Positions 24,066-37,500 of a stretch of 64,000 nucleotides of DNA are shown here, piece after piece (position 1 is the stretch's first letter; the number at the start of each line of letters is the position of its first letter). Source of the stretch: Kappaphycus alvarezii (Eukaryota > Rhodophyta > Florideophyceae > Gigartinales > Solieriaceae); the NCBI GenBank assembly GCA_002205965.3, contig NADL03000459.1, forward strand, positions 496,001 through 560,000. Direction: 5' to 3'. The notes beneath the pieces are model-generated. The model did no database searches, had not been told where the DNA came from, and saw only the letters and a list, made by a program, of their open reading frames with translations. The position numbers and the translations under genes are program-made.

Positions 24066-27000
24066 AAATTGAAGACGTACATCCCCTGATGACGAGGTAC
24101 AGGGGTGAATAGCTCATCAAAACACAACATAATATCCTCTTCATTTGATTTCTGTGCAGAATGAAATGCTAGACAAGAAAGTAGCAGTATTTCTACAAGA
24201 ATTTGGAGCATTCTTACGCATTTTTCTTCTTTAAACTGTTTTTAATATATTATTAGGTTTCAAGTTGGCCTCATCGCAAAGGTGGGTGTAGACTACGTAC
24301 TGCAGTTTTGTGACTTGAGCTTAGTCAAGAAAGACTCAATGTGCTTCCAATATGCTACTAGAGTCCTCTGTCGCTAATGGACTAACAGAGTGCAAAAAGT
24401 CCCTTGGAGCAGGCCATAGGTCCACACTTTACTTCATTGCGGGTGGAGAAACTGGTTTGTTTACCACGAAATAAAAGTAGGTTTGATTTCCACTAAGCCA
24501 TTCGGGTTCTTGATGTCGAAGAGTCGACTGAAAAGAAATTAAGGGTGAAATTGCTATGAAAAAAATGCTAAGAGTTGTTTGTTGCTTCTGTGAACCAGAA
24601 AGCTGCGATATTACCAACAAACAGACAAGCATATTTTTATAGAAGCATGGACATCACGGTCAAATATTTTACCCTGTCTCGGAAAATGGCGGATTGTGCC
24701 ATTACCGCCACAGTTTAGAAGTGGGTTTCCAAGGTTTTGGTAACCGGGAGTACTTTACTGTAGTGCAAGCGTGACGGAATGCAAAAGGAATACGCGTTGT
24801 GGACAGTACTGCACGTTACTGTACTGTGTAGGCCAAAAACTGGCCAGTGTCTGGAATGTTGTGCGGATGTAAAAGCTACTGTACTTTACTCACTACTGTA
24901 CAATACCATCATATGAAACATCAAGACTTGCCAGTTACCTTGGTATTTCTTTCATTTCTGCCACCAATACTATCTGAAAATGTCATTTCTAATACTTTTA
25001 CTATATTTATAGTACATTGCGTACACGTGAACACGGTATAAGAAAATGTTCTGTATACTGAGACATGCTTTGTCGTGCATGGCCACCAAAACATGGTCGA
25101 AATAATGAATGTTGCATATACAGAACAGAAAATATGTTTCAACAATGGAGATATATTTGATTGAAAACCTCATTCTGAATTATTATTTCTGACTCGAGGA
25201 CATATGGTATTTTCCATTTCTTCACAACCTGAAAAACATACTCAAGGTCCATTTGATAAGAACTACATAGGCTTTTTATTGTAATACAAAATTCTAGGCC
25301 TTTTCTCGACTCAAAAACAATTTAAATCGCCATAAGTGTAGTAAATATCATCAGGGAGTCATACTGTACATTGAAGCAAGTCAAAACATCATCAAATTAC
25401 CGAATGGACACAACTTTAGGGGAAATATTTAGCAGATTTGAATATTAACGGCTCTTGAAGATCCAGAGTTGGAATCTAAACTGCATTTATTTTAGAGAAA
25501 CAAAATGGCTTTTACTTATTTTCTGAGGGGTCAATTGCATTGATTTTCCGCATAAATTGTTTTTTGGAGAGAGATTATTCATAAGGAAAGGAGTAATCAC
25601 CTTTGGAAGTCTTCATTTCTCAGTTTAATAGTTTAAAAACAAAAAATATCCGGGATATATATCTCTCTGCTTCGTAATACTGTTTGACTGATATTGTGAG
25701 ATGATTCTGTCACCTTGCTCTCTGTAGGTATATATGAATGAAACACAAGCAGGGCAATACATCAGGATTTATTATGTTTTTCATTCGTGGGATTATGCGT
25801 CTTCCGACGGTATCAAGGGGCTTGGGACGCTGCAAACAGAAAGCGAAAATAGTAATGAAAATTTGTCTCGGTGTTTTGATTACTAGGGTATTTATGTACA
25901 TATTTGAAAATATAAGCACAGGGGTCTCCAAGGTCTAGGCAACTTAATTACGGAAAGGCGCTTGACACGATGTCATGCGGAGACCTTCTCTCTCCGGACA
26001 CGTGCCTCAAGCTTTTTCATTCACTACACAGCTGTTAGGATAAGTCAGCGCAAAATTCGCCACACTGCAGACAGCAAAATGCAGTAACACCATGAAAACG
26101 GTAAAAAAGGCACTGAAACCCCTTCATTGGTTTTCAATAAACGGTCACCTATCCTCCCGTTCCGTTGAAAAGTATGATACTTGGACCTTTCCTGCACTAT
26201 CTTACAAGAAAAAAAATAAATCTTGATTTAGTTCATGGCAATATATTTGTGCGACTCGAAAGGGGGGAAAGAGGTTTGGGGAAAAACTTAACATTCCAAT
26301 ACTCTTTTCACGTTAAAATATCTGCTCCTTAGGCCAGACCTCGATTTCAGTTCGTATGAACCGAATAAGAGGGTAAATGGGCGGTTATAACAAAAATGAA
26401 TGCTTCTGGGGTAAATTAGTGTGGCTTTACAGTAAAGTTTATTGTCATTTTACTACAGCGCATGAGTGGAATGGTTTTATCTTAAGGTTCAGCGGAAGCG
26501 CAAATTCTCTGTAATCCAGTGATATCTTGGCCCAATATATTGGCCCGAAAGAGTTGTCAATCGATCCAAAAATTTTCAAACTTTTTAAATGAAACATAGA
26601 ACTTAGTTTAACCTTCAAAGTATACAAGTTTTACAAATATTAATTGTGTAAGTATCAAAGTCTCCCACTTCTGACGTTTATTTATATTACATATATTAGT
26701 TCTAAAAGTTTTGTATACTATCAACCATTGTCGTTACAATTTTACATACTGTAGTCCTCCATCATTCTTCATCAAGATATCGTTCTCCACCATAAACTTG
26801 GTCATGTAATGCGGCTGTTTCCAATAAAATGAATTTAACCGAACAGAACCTCCATGGTGAGGCGACAACTCCGGCTGTGTGTGATCTCTGTCACTGGGAA
26901 CACAATTATTGCGTCGCCTATGCTGCATTGTTAGAATTTCTTGTCAACAAGACATAACTTCTCCGCAGCAAAGACGCATTTTATGGATATTAGTGCAGCC

Positions 27001-27328
27001 CCCTCCATCTCGTCACACGCTCTATACGTTCCTGCTGGTCTTAACCAGCTAATTTTGTCCCGAGGTATATTTTTGCGTATAAAGGCGAGATATAGAGAGA
27101 GTGCACGCACTGCGCATCTCATTATTTACTCATAAGTAGCTAAGAAATATGTCCAAGACACGACTGCTTACACATGTCCAACAAGTGACCAATGAAGGAG
27201 TGTCTCGCTTATTCCCCGAATTTCTCCAGGACATAGTCCCGATAATTTCGCTTCAAATTGAGTGCTTCGACTCCTTTTTTTGTGCGCTGATGAGTTTTGA
27301 GCTCATTGACAACTTGAAATACCTTTCT
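24066..27328. other. AT-rich stretch with eroded coding traces
   Basis: No supported gene. TACTG words cluster at 24760-24905. A minus frame at 26931-27122 (with DEMEGAALISIKCVFAAEKL) reads like real protein and lies downstream of the helicase on the same strand; it may be a further part of that locus, but I cannot name it. Confidence 0.4.
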
Positions 27329-30300
27329 TTACACAACAGTAGTGTTCAAAGTATCAAAACTCCCCACTATTTCCACTGCTTCCCTGGCTCTCGACAAAGC
27401 TACGCAAGCTTTTCCCTCATTTTCCAGAAATTGCATCGAAGAATTACAAATTCGTCCTAGAATACGACCATCTGGAGCCTCAATTTTGTTATTTTTTCGA
27501 ACAGTTGACACAAAAACAATATCGAACTCCCTTCCGTGGATCGAATCGATAGTCGCGACTTTGATTTCACTTGTGATATCTGTTTTCCTCAGGTATTCAG
27601 AAATTAAACAGACCTGCTTTTGATAAGGAGTTATTACAGTCACAGATGCATGCCGAATTCTGCGCGTCCATTGAGCTACTATCTTGACTATAACGCCTGC
27701 CTCGCCCTTATTACAATATCCATACCCTTCTTGATGTGTTTCCCAACCAATATTATTGGTATCAAGAACTGTAACGCACCCGAATTTCCCTTGTCCGTAA
27801 TGCAGCATTCTTGAGTAGTTGTTCTGATCCTAAAGGGATGTTTTCCTTCCACCTTGCAAAAGTCTTGAACTGTAAAATGCTGAGCTGACAAGGCTTCCGA
27901 TGATATGATTATTCCTCTTTGCGTATTGAGGAAGCAAGTTACCTCGGAACCAATTTCCATTCCTTGCCCAGAGCTATTCTCGCAGTAATCATGGGTATCC
28001 ATTGCTCTTGAATGGAAATGTCCACGTTCTTTGACATAAAGTTCCCAATTGTAAAATTCGGACAGGGCAAAAGACTCTCTTTGAGCAGGATCTCCAACAA
28101 ATAACACCGTTGTTCCTTAATCTGATTCCCCCACATTCCCCATAACATAGTAGATGGCCCCAGCAGCCTTTGTTTCATCAGTCAATATACAATCGTCCAT
28201 AACTATGGTACAGTATGGTAGGACTCCATTCCAATCAAATTGCAGGGCAGCTCCAATTGTTGAAACTGTGATTAAATACTCATTAACAATAGCCTGTGCC
28301 TCATGAGGCAGAGCTGTTGGTGGTACCTCCGGAGATCTTCTGGAAATTTTCTTGGGCAGATTTCCCTTTTTCCATTCAAGAAACAGAGCGTCCGATTCTC
28401 TCTTATTCGGCCACGGATCAACTCTATTTTGTCTCAAGCGAACAGGGAGTAGACTAGATGGATCTTTGTTGCCAAAGTATTCCATTATGGACGTAGCAGC
28501 GTTATCGGCAGCGTGATTTGTTTCCGACAGAAACAATACTCAGTTTTTATACCTCATCCTCTGTTTCAATGTCAACCGAAAATTGTCATCAATAGTAGCA
28601 CGCATGAGAACCGTAGTCATGAAAGATTTCCCGGTCCCCGGAGGTCCTTGACAGAAGAATAACTGACGCACAAATGGCCTATGATCTGGTGCAGAACTGT
28701 GAAGAGCAGTAGTCTCAGCCATATGAAGAAGACGATTTGAATGATTCTCCCCGAGAAGCTCGTTCGAAGTAGACCGAAGGTACCACAGCAAAAGCCAAGA
28801 AGTGAGTAAATTGAGTTGACTCGAGTTCAACCTCAGTTCATAAGAATACATCACTTCCTTTGCTTTTTCTATAGCACCTTTTCGAAGGTCCTCCGAGACA
28901 TTGTAACTGTCTACGTCCCAGTTACTCACATCATGTTGTCCATCGAGGAAGTCATTCACACTCTTGTGATAATAGGCCAGGAAATAGTTCGAAAACTTGG
29001 CCTTTCTAATGTCTTTGAGGGCATGGATGTTGCCAAATGCGTAACCAATCTCTGCTGGTACCTTAACTATACCATGAATTATTGCATCAAGCACTGAAAT
29101 GTATGGGCACGAACCATCGCAAACCTTGTATATCCTAATAAAACCATCTTTGAAACTTCTTACCGACAAGGTAAAGAACTTTGTCTCTCCACAGTCATGC
29201 CAGAACATAATTGTAGTTGAACTCGCGCCTTCATTATCAAAAATCTTCGGAGACTCGCTGACAATTCCAAAAACCGAACCGAGCCTGTTTCCAACATTAC
29301 AACGCCATTCAATAACATCGTCCCTGACGATTGTGCACTTTGAAAATGGCCTCGTCCCCGACTCGAGGGATTTGTTTTTGCACTTTGTGGACGTTCGAAC
29401 GACAAATTTCACTCCAGCCTTGACCAGATAAGCCTTGTTCTTTCTGTATTCATCCTCATCGAGAATACTACAAATATCAACCGGTCCAATATTCATGGAC
29501 GGTACAATGGGACCCTTAAGCTTCCATAACTACTTCGACTTGACGTGTTCCGAATCTAAATCCAAAGAGACAACGTCACACCTCCAACTACAAACGCTAC
29601 CACCGTTGTCATAAGCAAATGGTCAAATGTAGTCAGCATCTAAATTACTCTCATACGCCAAAATCTGCGCTAGTGAGGGTTCCGACATAACTTCGATGCA
29701 AGACATGGCAACAATCTTGCGAAGAAATCTCTTTCTCATTGTTTCCAAGCGAAAATGCTCCTTAGTAATCCACCATAAAACTTCTTCTTTCATCAAATCC
29801 TATATAAACCCATCTAATGTGTCCCTAGTGTTCATTAGGGCCTTTTCCTTATCTTTGCTTTCCAAATAACGGTTTCTGAAGACTTTTGCACCATTCAAAA
29901 TGAAATACATACAACACATTAGAACCTCCTCTTCCGTACCGTATTCTAGAATATTAAGGGAGTAAACACCTGAAGTTGATTCACAATCGTATTTTGTACC
30001 AAAAGAGATACTTTTTGTCGCAGTCATTGCCGTTCTGGGCAACTGAGAAGAGGGTTGCGACGAATCTAATTTTTTATTTGCCACATCTAAGGTTTCCCGG
30101 GATCGAAGGATCCTCCAGCAGTCTACAACAGGGATTGATCTGCGAACTACAGGTGCTGTTGTTATTTCCTTGTACATAATTGGCAGTAAATGGGCCTGGA
30201 AGTTGAGTATTTTTGCCATTAATTTGTGAATCTTATTGTAAAGGACGATAAAATCCTGTTCAACTTCGGGCAGAACAAAGTCACCGAGTCGATCTTTCAG

Positions 30301-30552
30301 TAGCAGTATAATACCGCAATGAATGCTATGCTAAGCTCCTTGAGGTACCGGGAACGCATCTCTTTCGGTGACAGCTGGAGCCGTTACGGCGGTCAGATTA
30401 GGACTATTTCTTCTCCATTTCTTTCTTCCTTCCATTCCAATGTCCTTTGCCGCAGTGGTCATAACTTGGGTGGCTAATTTCAAAGAAGAGCGCATGTCGG
30501 AGCGAACGCGTTCGGGTGTCCTTTTCGGGATCTCTATGTTCTGCATAGTCAT
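27329..30552 (-). pseudogene. UPF1-like SF1 helicase ORF, eroded
   Basis: Superfamily 1 helicase of the UPF1/AAA_11-AAA_12 class. Motifs in order: Walker A GPPGTGKS near 28640; motif Ia FLSETNHAADN; a Walker B variant TIVMDDC near 28195, where the family normally has DE; motif III LFVGDPAQRE; then ITPYQKQ, VATIDSIHGREFDIVFVSTVR (V) and ENEGKACVALSRAR (VI) near 27390. ATG 30552 overlaps the stop of the upstream Ulp1-like ORF by four bases. The frame is kept for about 2.8 kb but is cut by several stops, and changes once near its end. The long N-terminal region is unrecognised. UPF1-class helicases act on RNA (decay, silencing), but here the neighbours suggest a mobile element. Confidence 0.7.
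30549..30552 (-). other. ATGA overlap between two ORFs
   Basis: The stop TGA of the Ulp1-like ORF (30551-30549) and the start ATG of the helicase ORF (30552-30550) share bases. It may be a termination-reinitiation arrangement, or the scar of a single lost base that split one fused protease-helicase gene. Confidence 0.6.
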
Positions 30553-32687
30553 CTATACTCCAGCATTCTATCTGTCGCATCTGCACACACCTGAATATCG
30601 ATAGACCGCAAACTTTTTCGAATGTTCGCTACCTGAGTTTCTGAAAATGTTTCTTGATGATCTTTATTTCCTTGATCTTGTTCGTTAGCAGTGACTCCCT
30701 GCTTTTGCGTTGATCTTGGTACATCCGTCGCTTGGTTCGATTCTTCTGATATGTGTTCCTGTAGCCTTGAGTCATCCGACAGTAGCATCGTGATATAGTC
30801 AGTAAGCCCCAAAACATGCACAGACAGTATTTGCATGAAAAAGCGTGCCTCGGGTGCGAATGACATCCCTTCTTTGGTTCGTGCCGTTTCTCTGAATATC
30901 GGTGGAAAAATTGTAAACAACCTCTTCAGGCCCTTACCAAGTAAAGATGTATTTTTCACCCCCAGAGTCTCCAGATTACGCGTGGAGTTCGCGACCAGGA
31001 AGTGGTCGGAGTGACGAAACAAGGAATCCGATAAAGGGTAACAGAGCATGGCTTCGAATATTGGTGCTGCAGCCCCTAACGCCGGAAGTTGGAAGCAAAT
31101 GTCCGCAGCCAAATGAACCGCGCCCATCGCAAAATTGCTCACTGAATCTTTGTTTGATCGCTTTATCTTCCCACTTTTCTTGAATTGCAATCCGAATCGT
31201 TCTTCCATGTCTTTCCTAACCCGTTATCGAAGCTCATAATCCCATAAATGGAGGGACACTCCTTCCTTCATAACATTCATTATAGACAGGTCCACCTTCC
31301 AATTTATTATCCTCGACACATCAGCAAGAATGTATGGTCCCAGATCCGAGTTGACCCTTCGCATTTCCATTTGTTCCAGTCGGAAAAAGGTCCCCAATTA
31401 ATCATCCTTAATGTCAACCGCTTCTCCGTTGTTTCTATTCTTCATTATTTCCCTCCGCCGTAGAACTTCGTTCCAGAAAACTTGCAGCTGTGTGTCCTGA
31501 TTGTTCGAATTGTGCTTCACAACAGCTCTCCCTTCTGCGACTATACCGGCGTACATTGCTGCATAAGGTCCGCTCTGATTTGTGATGATGTCTTGGTGTC
31601 CAATACACTCCTCGATTCTGAGGAACTCGAAGTGGGTGGTTACAAAGTTTCGCTAATTTGAGTATCCAAGATCTTCTGCAATGTACAGAATCCATAACTT
31701 AATTCCGTTGGATACGCGCTGCTTTGGGTGTAAGAATTCCAATCCGAGAGAGTCCATATGCTCCGTATCAATCTTAATGTCGCAGCTACAGTATCCAGCT
31801 TTGGCGCATTGGATAATGCAGTTCAAATTCCTAATGACCACCAAGGAGTAGTGGTTTCTCGGGAGAATAGGAAGAAAGAGAATCTCCGTATTTAGAATTC
31901 CACGCCAAATTCCCACTTTCTTCTCTTTCCTCCTTTTCTTTCTCAAATACGCTATCTTTGGGTTATCAATCTCTAAATATGATCTGAATTTGGACATATC
32001 AAGAATGACCATTAATTCCTTCCGATTGACACGACCGCTTAGCGCAATTGACAAGAGAAACATGAAACAGTCTTCATTGAGCATAACATACGGGCTCTTC
32101 AAAATAGAATCGTACTCCGAAATGTTGAGGAAGGAACGCTTGCCGTCCACGGAAGTGTATTGAATCGCAATATTCGATTTCGGTTCGGATTCCTCGGTCT
32201 TATCCTTGCAGTAATCAATGTCGTCGTCGATTTCGATAACTTTCTCTGTATTTCTCTTAACTCGATTTATCGCTTTGCTCCGCTTCTTCCTTCTGATAGG
32301 ACTAGCCATCACAGATGGGACATCATCCTCCGTTTCAACACCGATATAGACCATCTCATTCCTCTCCACATACCCCTTTGCGATTTCCTTTCCTTCGCTG
32401 AGCTCAACGTTCTCTTCATGCCCCATGGCGATATCCTTCTTCGAAATGTTCCTTCTGTTACCGTTCTTGAAAGGGCTAACTTGTGAGGGCTTCCGTCTGG
32501 CGTGTTCGGCACTGGATCCCACAGCACCATTTGAATCACTGCGCCATTTTTTCAACTCGTGCCCTTTATTGAGCTTGCGTATCCTTACTTTCCTCAAGAT
32601 CACATTTCCTTCCGAATTTGAATCTTTCCCTATGTCCATTGGGATTATATCCCAGTTTTGACTCGATTTATTGCGCTCCAGTGGCAT
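30549..32687 (-). pseudogene. Ulp1-like (C48) cysteine protease ORF, eroded
   Basis: The open frame begins at ATG 33095, but the first 136 residues look like leader; ATG 32687 (MPLERNKSS) is a better start. A basic, probably nuclear, region (RRKKRSKAINRVKR) is followed by an acidic patch and a Ulp1-type domain: an LNEDCFMFLL start, LPRNHYSL with the catalytic His (about 31855-31851), and a CDIKIDTEHMDS stretch. Further on, at the place of the expected N..DCGPY, I read TNQSGPYAAMYA, so the nucleophile Cys appears to be Ser. A few stops interrupt the frame. A C-terminal half of about 220 residues (MEERFGLQFKK onward) is unrecognised. Ulp1-like genes occur in plant MULEs, and a MULE lies 10 kb away. 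Confidence 0.6.
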
Positions 32688-35600
32688 CGCGATATATCCG
32701 TGAAAGTAGAAGGCTGAGCTGGGCGCAAAGAAGACGCAGAATGATAATCCCAAACAGGAAAGATCACGTAGAAGGTTGATCCCAAAGGCAGTTCGGCGAA
32801 TAGGGTTGAGAATAAAGGATGGAGAATTTCTTTGTGCACGGAAGTAAAGGAATAAAAATGTGCGGGGCTTAGATAAATACGACAGTTTACAACTCCTTGA
32901 GTGGTCGAAGGCGCTTGCTTCAGTTTTCAGTCCGATAAGTAGAAAGTGAAGCCCCTGAAGAGCGGATCTGCAAAGAAGATTCCTGGGGACGGGGATGAAA
33001 AAGCGGGAAGCAATAGTGGGAGAGGGAAAAGGTACCGACCTATTCCGAGTGAGGACAGTTTGATGAGAGAGATTTTTTGGAAGAATTTCGCTCATTTCTG
33101 AAGATTAGTTTACTGTAATGCAGCACAGTCAGAAACGAACAGGTTTTCCCCCAAAAAGCGGGAAACCCCTCCTTTCTAGGAATTATGTTTATAATTTTTC
33201 TATTTTATTGTTGCCTATCTGGGGTAATTAGTCTTATCTGCTTTCCATAGTGAGGAAAATTGTTGTATGCAAGTAGTATACTATATGGTTCCCCACGCAA
33301 TCGCCCCTGTCATCGCAAGTTCCTTCCATCGTTGCTAGCCTCAACATTACAGTATAGTCCTCCAGTCTGTAACCGTACCACATGAAGTATTTTAGTCATT
33401 GTTTCTATTCGCACACTTGTTTCATTTGAGTTCAATGACGTGTTATACCCCACAAATAACTACAGGAGAAGCTATTGGATACTTCCGAATTGTACAGTAG
33501 TACAGAGCTCATGTCAGGCAGTAAACTACTAGCAACTTGAAGTAAATATACGTCAAGTCTTACTGTACTGTACTGCACAGTACAGTAGTCACGAGGAGTT
33601 GCAATCCTGTGCAGATCACACACCGTGGATTGCACAGTAGTCAGTTACAGAGTCATCATTGTCAACCGTGATGAAGTAATGATTTATCCCAAGCTGGTGA
33701 CGTGAATAGATTTATCATAAAATTAGCTTTTTGATTACCCTACTAGATATTGAGTAGATCGTGACATTGAATAATGATCAACACGAAGAAATATGGCTTC
33801 ACCCAACGTTATTTCGTTGTAAAGAGGTGCAGTAGATATTTTTAATTATTTAGGGACACAAATGACTCCATTACCACTTTTATGGGTATTTCTTAAGTAA
33901 TAAGGAGGTAGAAATGCAGCCAAACGGAACATTTTGGTACAAGTTTAAATTGGAAATGATAAATTTAGTTAAATAAGTAATTTATACTTACGTATGACAT
34001 GTTTTACCTGATATAGCTAGACCCGTCGCTGTGAAAGCTATGGAAAACTATGGGCGAGTGAGATCCATCCTCATGGAAGGCCTTCCCGCTGAATCTGTCG
34101 CACTTAACGCAGTATTATTACTGCAATTATCACAGTTATCCGCTTCGTCTTATGAGTTGCCTTTTACCCAGCCTTCAGATGGGGCCTTAGCGTTTCTTCA
34201 ACAAAAGCGCACACCGATCGCTGTTTATCGGCCGGGAAATAACAAATAATCCATTGAAGAAATAAAGTACCCAAACGCAACCCCCTTGTATAGACTACTC
34301 TGGAACAAATTTATTTGATGGGAATCATTTCCTTATTCGAACTGCTGTCTGGTTTAGTTTTTCCTAAACCAAAGAAGTCAATTAACAAAGAAATGAAGTG
34401 GCGGGTACTAGAAGTGAATCTCACTACACTTGCATGTGGGAAAAAAGTTTTCATACTTTTTGTCTGTAACTTTTAAATTATATTTACTGAACCTTTACAG
34501 AAAAAAATGAACGCGAATTCATTGACATGTAGGGAATAAATTAAAACTAACTTTAGGTTAGCAGAATACTCTATGTTTGACAAGACCTTTCTTGCTGTTA
34601 TGTCGCGGAATTGGGCCCTGCTATGTATCCATTTTATCCAGAAACTATGAATAAAGTACTGAAGGAATGTATATTTCCGCCCAGTCTGATCACTGATACC
34701 GGAGGAAATGGAACTTTAAGTACTAAAAATAGTCCATGTACAAAAAAATCACAGAATCTACAGTTTCTGATTCTGACAAAAATCTTAATCATACAGGAGT
34801 TCAAGATTATAGGTTGGGTATTTACATTCCCGGCCCCGAATGGGAGAAGAAAGGCGAATTGGAGCACTTCTTTTCCAGTAAAAGTGAACAAAACCCTATA
34901 ATGAAAGAAGTTCATTTACGAGAGGCTGGATGAACTCCTTCAGGAGGTTTGTCAGCGGAATCTTCAGCAAAACTTAAAATTTAAAGGAAAAGGATAGTTC
35001 GGTTTCAACGATTGAATGGCCATTGTAAAACTGTTCCTGATTTTATTTTGCTGATTCAGGGTTTTCAAAAATCCATAACCGGCTGGTAAACATCAGGAAA
35101 AAGCATAATCCCAGTCAATGGTCTCTCATCTAATTTATTTTTTTGGTACTATAATGCGTAAAAATTTCCGCAATTGACTCTAGATATAAAGCATTAGCAC
35201 GACACACTATTTTTACTAGGGAGAAGAAGAAGAATGACGCTTTATTGTTTGAAGACAATTCCGCACTACACAGGACCTCAGGTTCTGTTAGACGGACGAT
35301 ACCGGGCAATGCCTGAAACAAATGCCCATTCAAGCGAAAAAGGGACCAGAAGAGAAAATATTCCACCTGAAACGAGGATTCAGGAGGCTTAAAAATCTTT
35401 ACTACGAATAACTACATCTGGACTTCTCGGATTTTTTATTTTCAACCTTCAGTATGATTCCTATTCAAATAGCTTCATTAAATGAATGTTTCATACAAAG
35501 TTTGAAATAAAAATCGTGACCCCAGTTATAGTACTTACGTAGATTAGAAAGGGTCATGAATATGCTTCGCAATATAGGGAAGAGTAGCCCTTCTTCGCCA

Positions 35601-37097
35601 TCAAAAACTGACTAAACTAATTGCGCTGGATTGCCACACGTCACCACTCAGAATGAAAGTTACCAAGTAATAAAATTCTTGACTCCTGATCAATCAATCT
35701 AAAAAATCATACAGCTCAGTAAATCGCGCCTTTTCTTGTATAATATTGTTAATATTGTTGTGAATACCCATTCTGGGTGTTATAAATATGAGTCCTGAAT
35801 CCTAATTTTCATATCACTTTCGGAGTCTTCGCAAGAAAAGCCTACTCCTCACTGTATAGAATATATTAAAAGACCTGTTAAATTCTCGAAACGTAATATT
35901 TTCCCAGTGAAAATTTATTCTTGCTCCCTCAGATCGCTCACGGCGTATATCGACCGATCAGAGGAATTCCCCTCTGACTGTATGGAAATTTCCAGTAATG
36001 ATCTCTAAAACTCCTCCAGGCTTACCATAAATAACGTGCATTCAGTGTATTTACATCAGATTGGGCTGCGGTTCAGGTGTCCGTATTGCTAAGCATATCA
36101 TTACAATTGTACAATGTTAAAAAATTTAGTAAACATAAAACTGTATGATATACTCAGAATAACCACCCAACACGTTTCCCTTGTTCTCATATTGTGTTCA
36201 AGGAACGACAAAAGGCCGAACACTACCGGCTCCTCTGCAAACAACGTAGTATTGGGCTTCAACCCAAGATCATGCATATGTACGGCTGTATCGGCGACTG
36301 CTTTCCTGGTAGAGTACAGGAAGGTGCTGAAATTCTATTTTTCAAGCGCGGTGCATCTCCACTAGCCGATGGAGACCAGCCCCTGACGGGTGTTTCTCGC
36401 CTAATTTTCATGCATGTTGCGGTTCTTGTTAGGTGGAGATTCTCGAGTCATCAATTTCAGTTACTTAAATCTGCCTCTCCGCAAATATCCCTCTAATCAA
36501 GAATATAAATTGAGGTATTACGTATCATACATGTTTGCAGTAATTATGGTTACATATAAACGCCTTTTAGCTGATGTGACCAATAAAAAGCCGGCCTAAT
36601 TCTCAAGTAGCACAGCGAGGGGATGTAGCGGCCAATTATTTATTTTACGTCAATTTATCCAAAAAATGACTCGCAATGTCACGCTTCTTACACTTTCCGT
36701 CACTATTTTTAAACGATGGTAATCACATTTATTTTAGCGCGTCCCGTAAAAGATTTTTTTCCGGATTCAAGTGTGAGTGTAATTAGTAAAGTATCCAATA
36801 ATGAAATTCTGAGCTAGACAGGTACTGTATATCTGAGGGCCGCTGAAGTTTTTAAATATGCCTTTAATTACATCGAAACATACTTTCTTTGCGCTAATAC
36901 GCTTCAAACAATAAAAAAATATAAAATTGTAAAATAATCTCAAGTATCTACGTGCTAAAAAAACTTTAGATGATGGAGCTAAAACAACTTTATCTTTTCT
37001 TTTTTGATTATTTCACCAACTTAAATAAACCTATGGGTGAAAGGCTATATTCAAAATTTTTTTTGTTCATCGAATGAGGGTACACTCGCAATAAACT
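32688..37097. other. mostly non-coding stretch
   Basis: From 33100 to 37100 I see no gene. A TACTG/GTAC cluster lies at 33480-33660. A frame at 34031-34249 (+) with VRSILMEGLPAESVALNAVL reads like a real protein fragment, most likely from an element, but I cannot name it. Frames at 34611-34933 and 36114-36599 are weak. Confidence 0.45.
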
Positions 37098-37117
37098 GTG
37101 TGTCGCGGCTCACTTCA

Positions 37118-37500
37118 CATTGACACCCGGACGATGGGAAGCAATGGTGGTACGTATTTTTTTGAAGTGACTTTCGTCAACTCGCTGGCGCGCTCCCACA
37201 GGTGGGCCCAAACGTTTAATCCGCTCACCTCCCTCAATTCGGCCGTCTCTGGGAAGCATAGAAGATGTGAATCCTTTATTGCAACCTCCGTGAGAAGTAA
37301 GCTCGTGCCTATCCTTATATCTACTCTCGGAGGTATGAACCTGAACGCATATAGGGTGCTAACCGACGTCGCGCGGAACGTGGGCGTTAGGGCGATGGAG
37401 GCACATAGCAAGGTCCGTGCAGTACTTACTCAGAGACACACTGACGCGGCCGTAATGTCCAATGCAGCAGTTTGCTGGGCGGCCTTGAGCCGATTTTTAG
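37118..37500 (+). mobile_element. second endonuclease-type LINE remnant
   Basis: The frame 37098-37688 contains a protein related to the one at 3590-3970: EVTFVNSLARSH, NPLTSLNSA, KLVPILISTLGG, VRAMEAHSKVRAVLTQRH and SNAAVCWAAL line up in order at roughly half identity. Only the endonuclease-like core remains and the RPDI of the first copy is HIDT here, so it is probably inactive. The divergence implies an old family or two families. Confidence 0.6.

Noticed and set aside
27329-30552. Stop-codon reassignment, suggested by long frames interrupted by stops
   Set aside because: TAA, TAG and TGA all occur inside relics, while transportin and the plastid protein have no internal stop of any kind.
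27329-30552. Helitron RepHel helicase
   Set aside because: Motifs are UPF1-like, and no HUH replication-initiator domain is seen.
27329-33095. Polinton or other capsid-bearing virus, suggested by a Ulp1-type protease
   Set aside because: No DNA polymerase B, retroviral-type integrase, packaging ATPase or capsid text is visible nearby.
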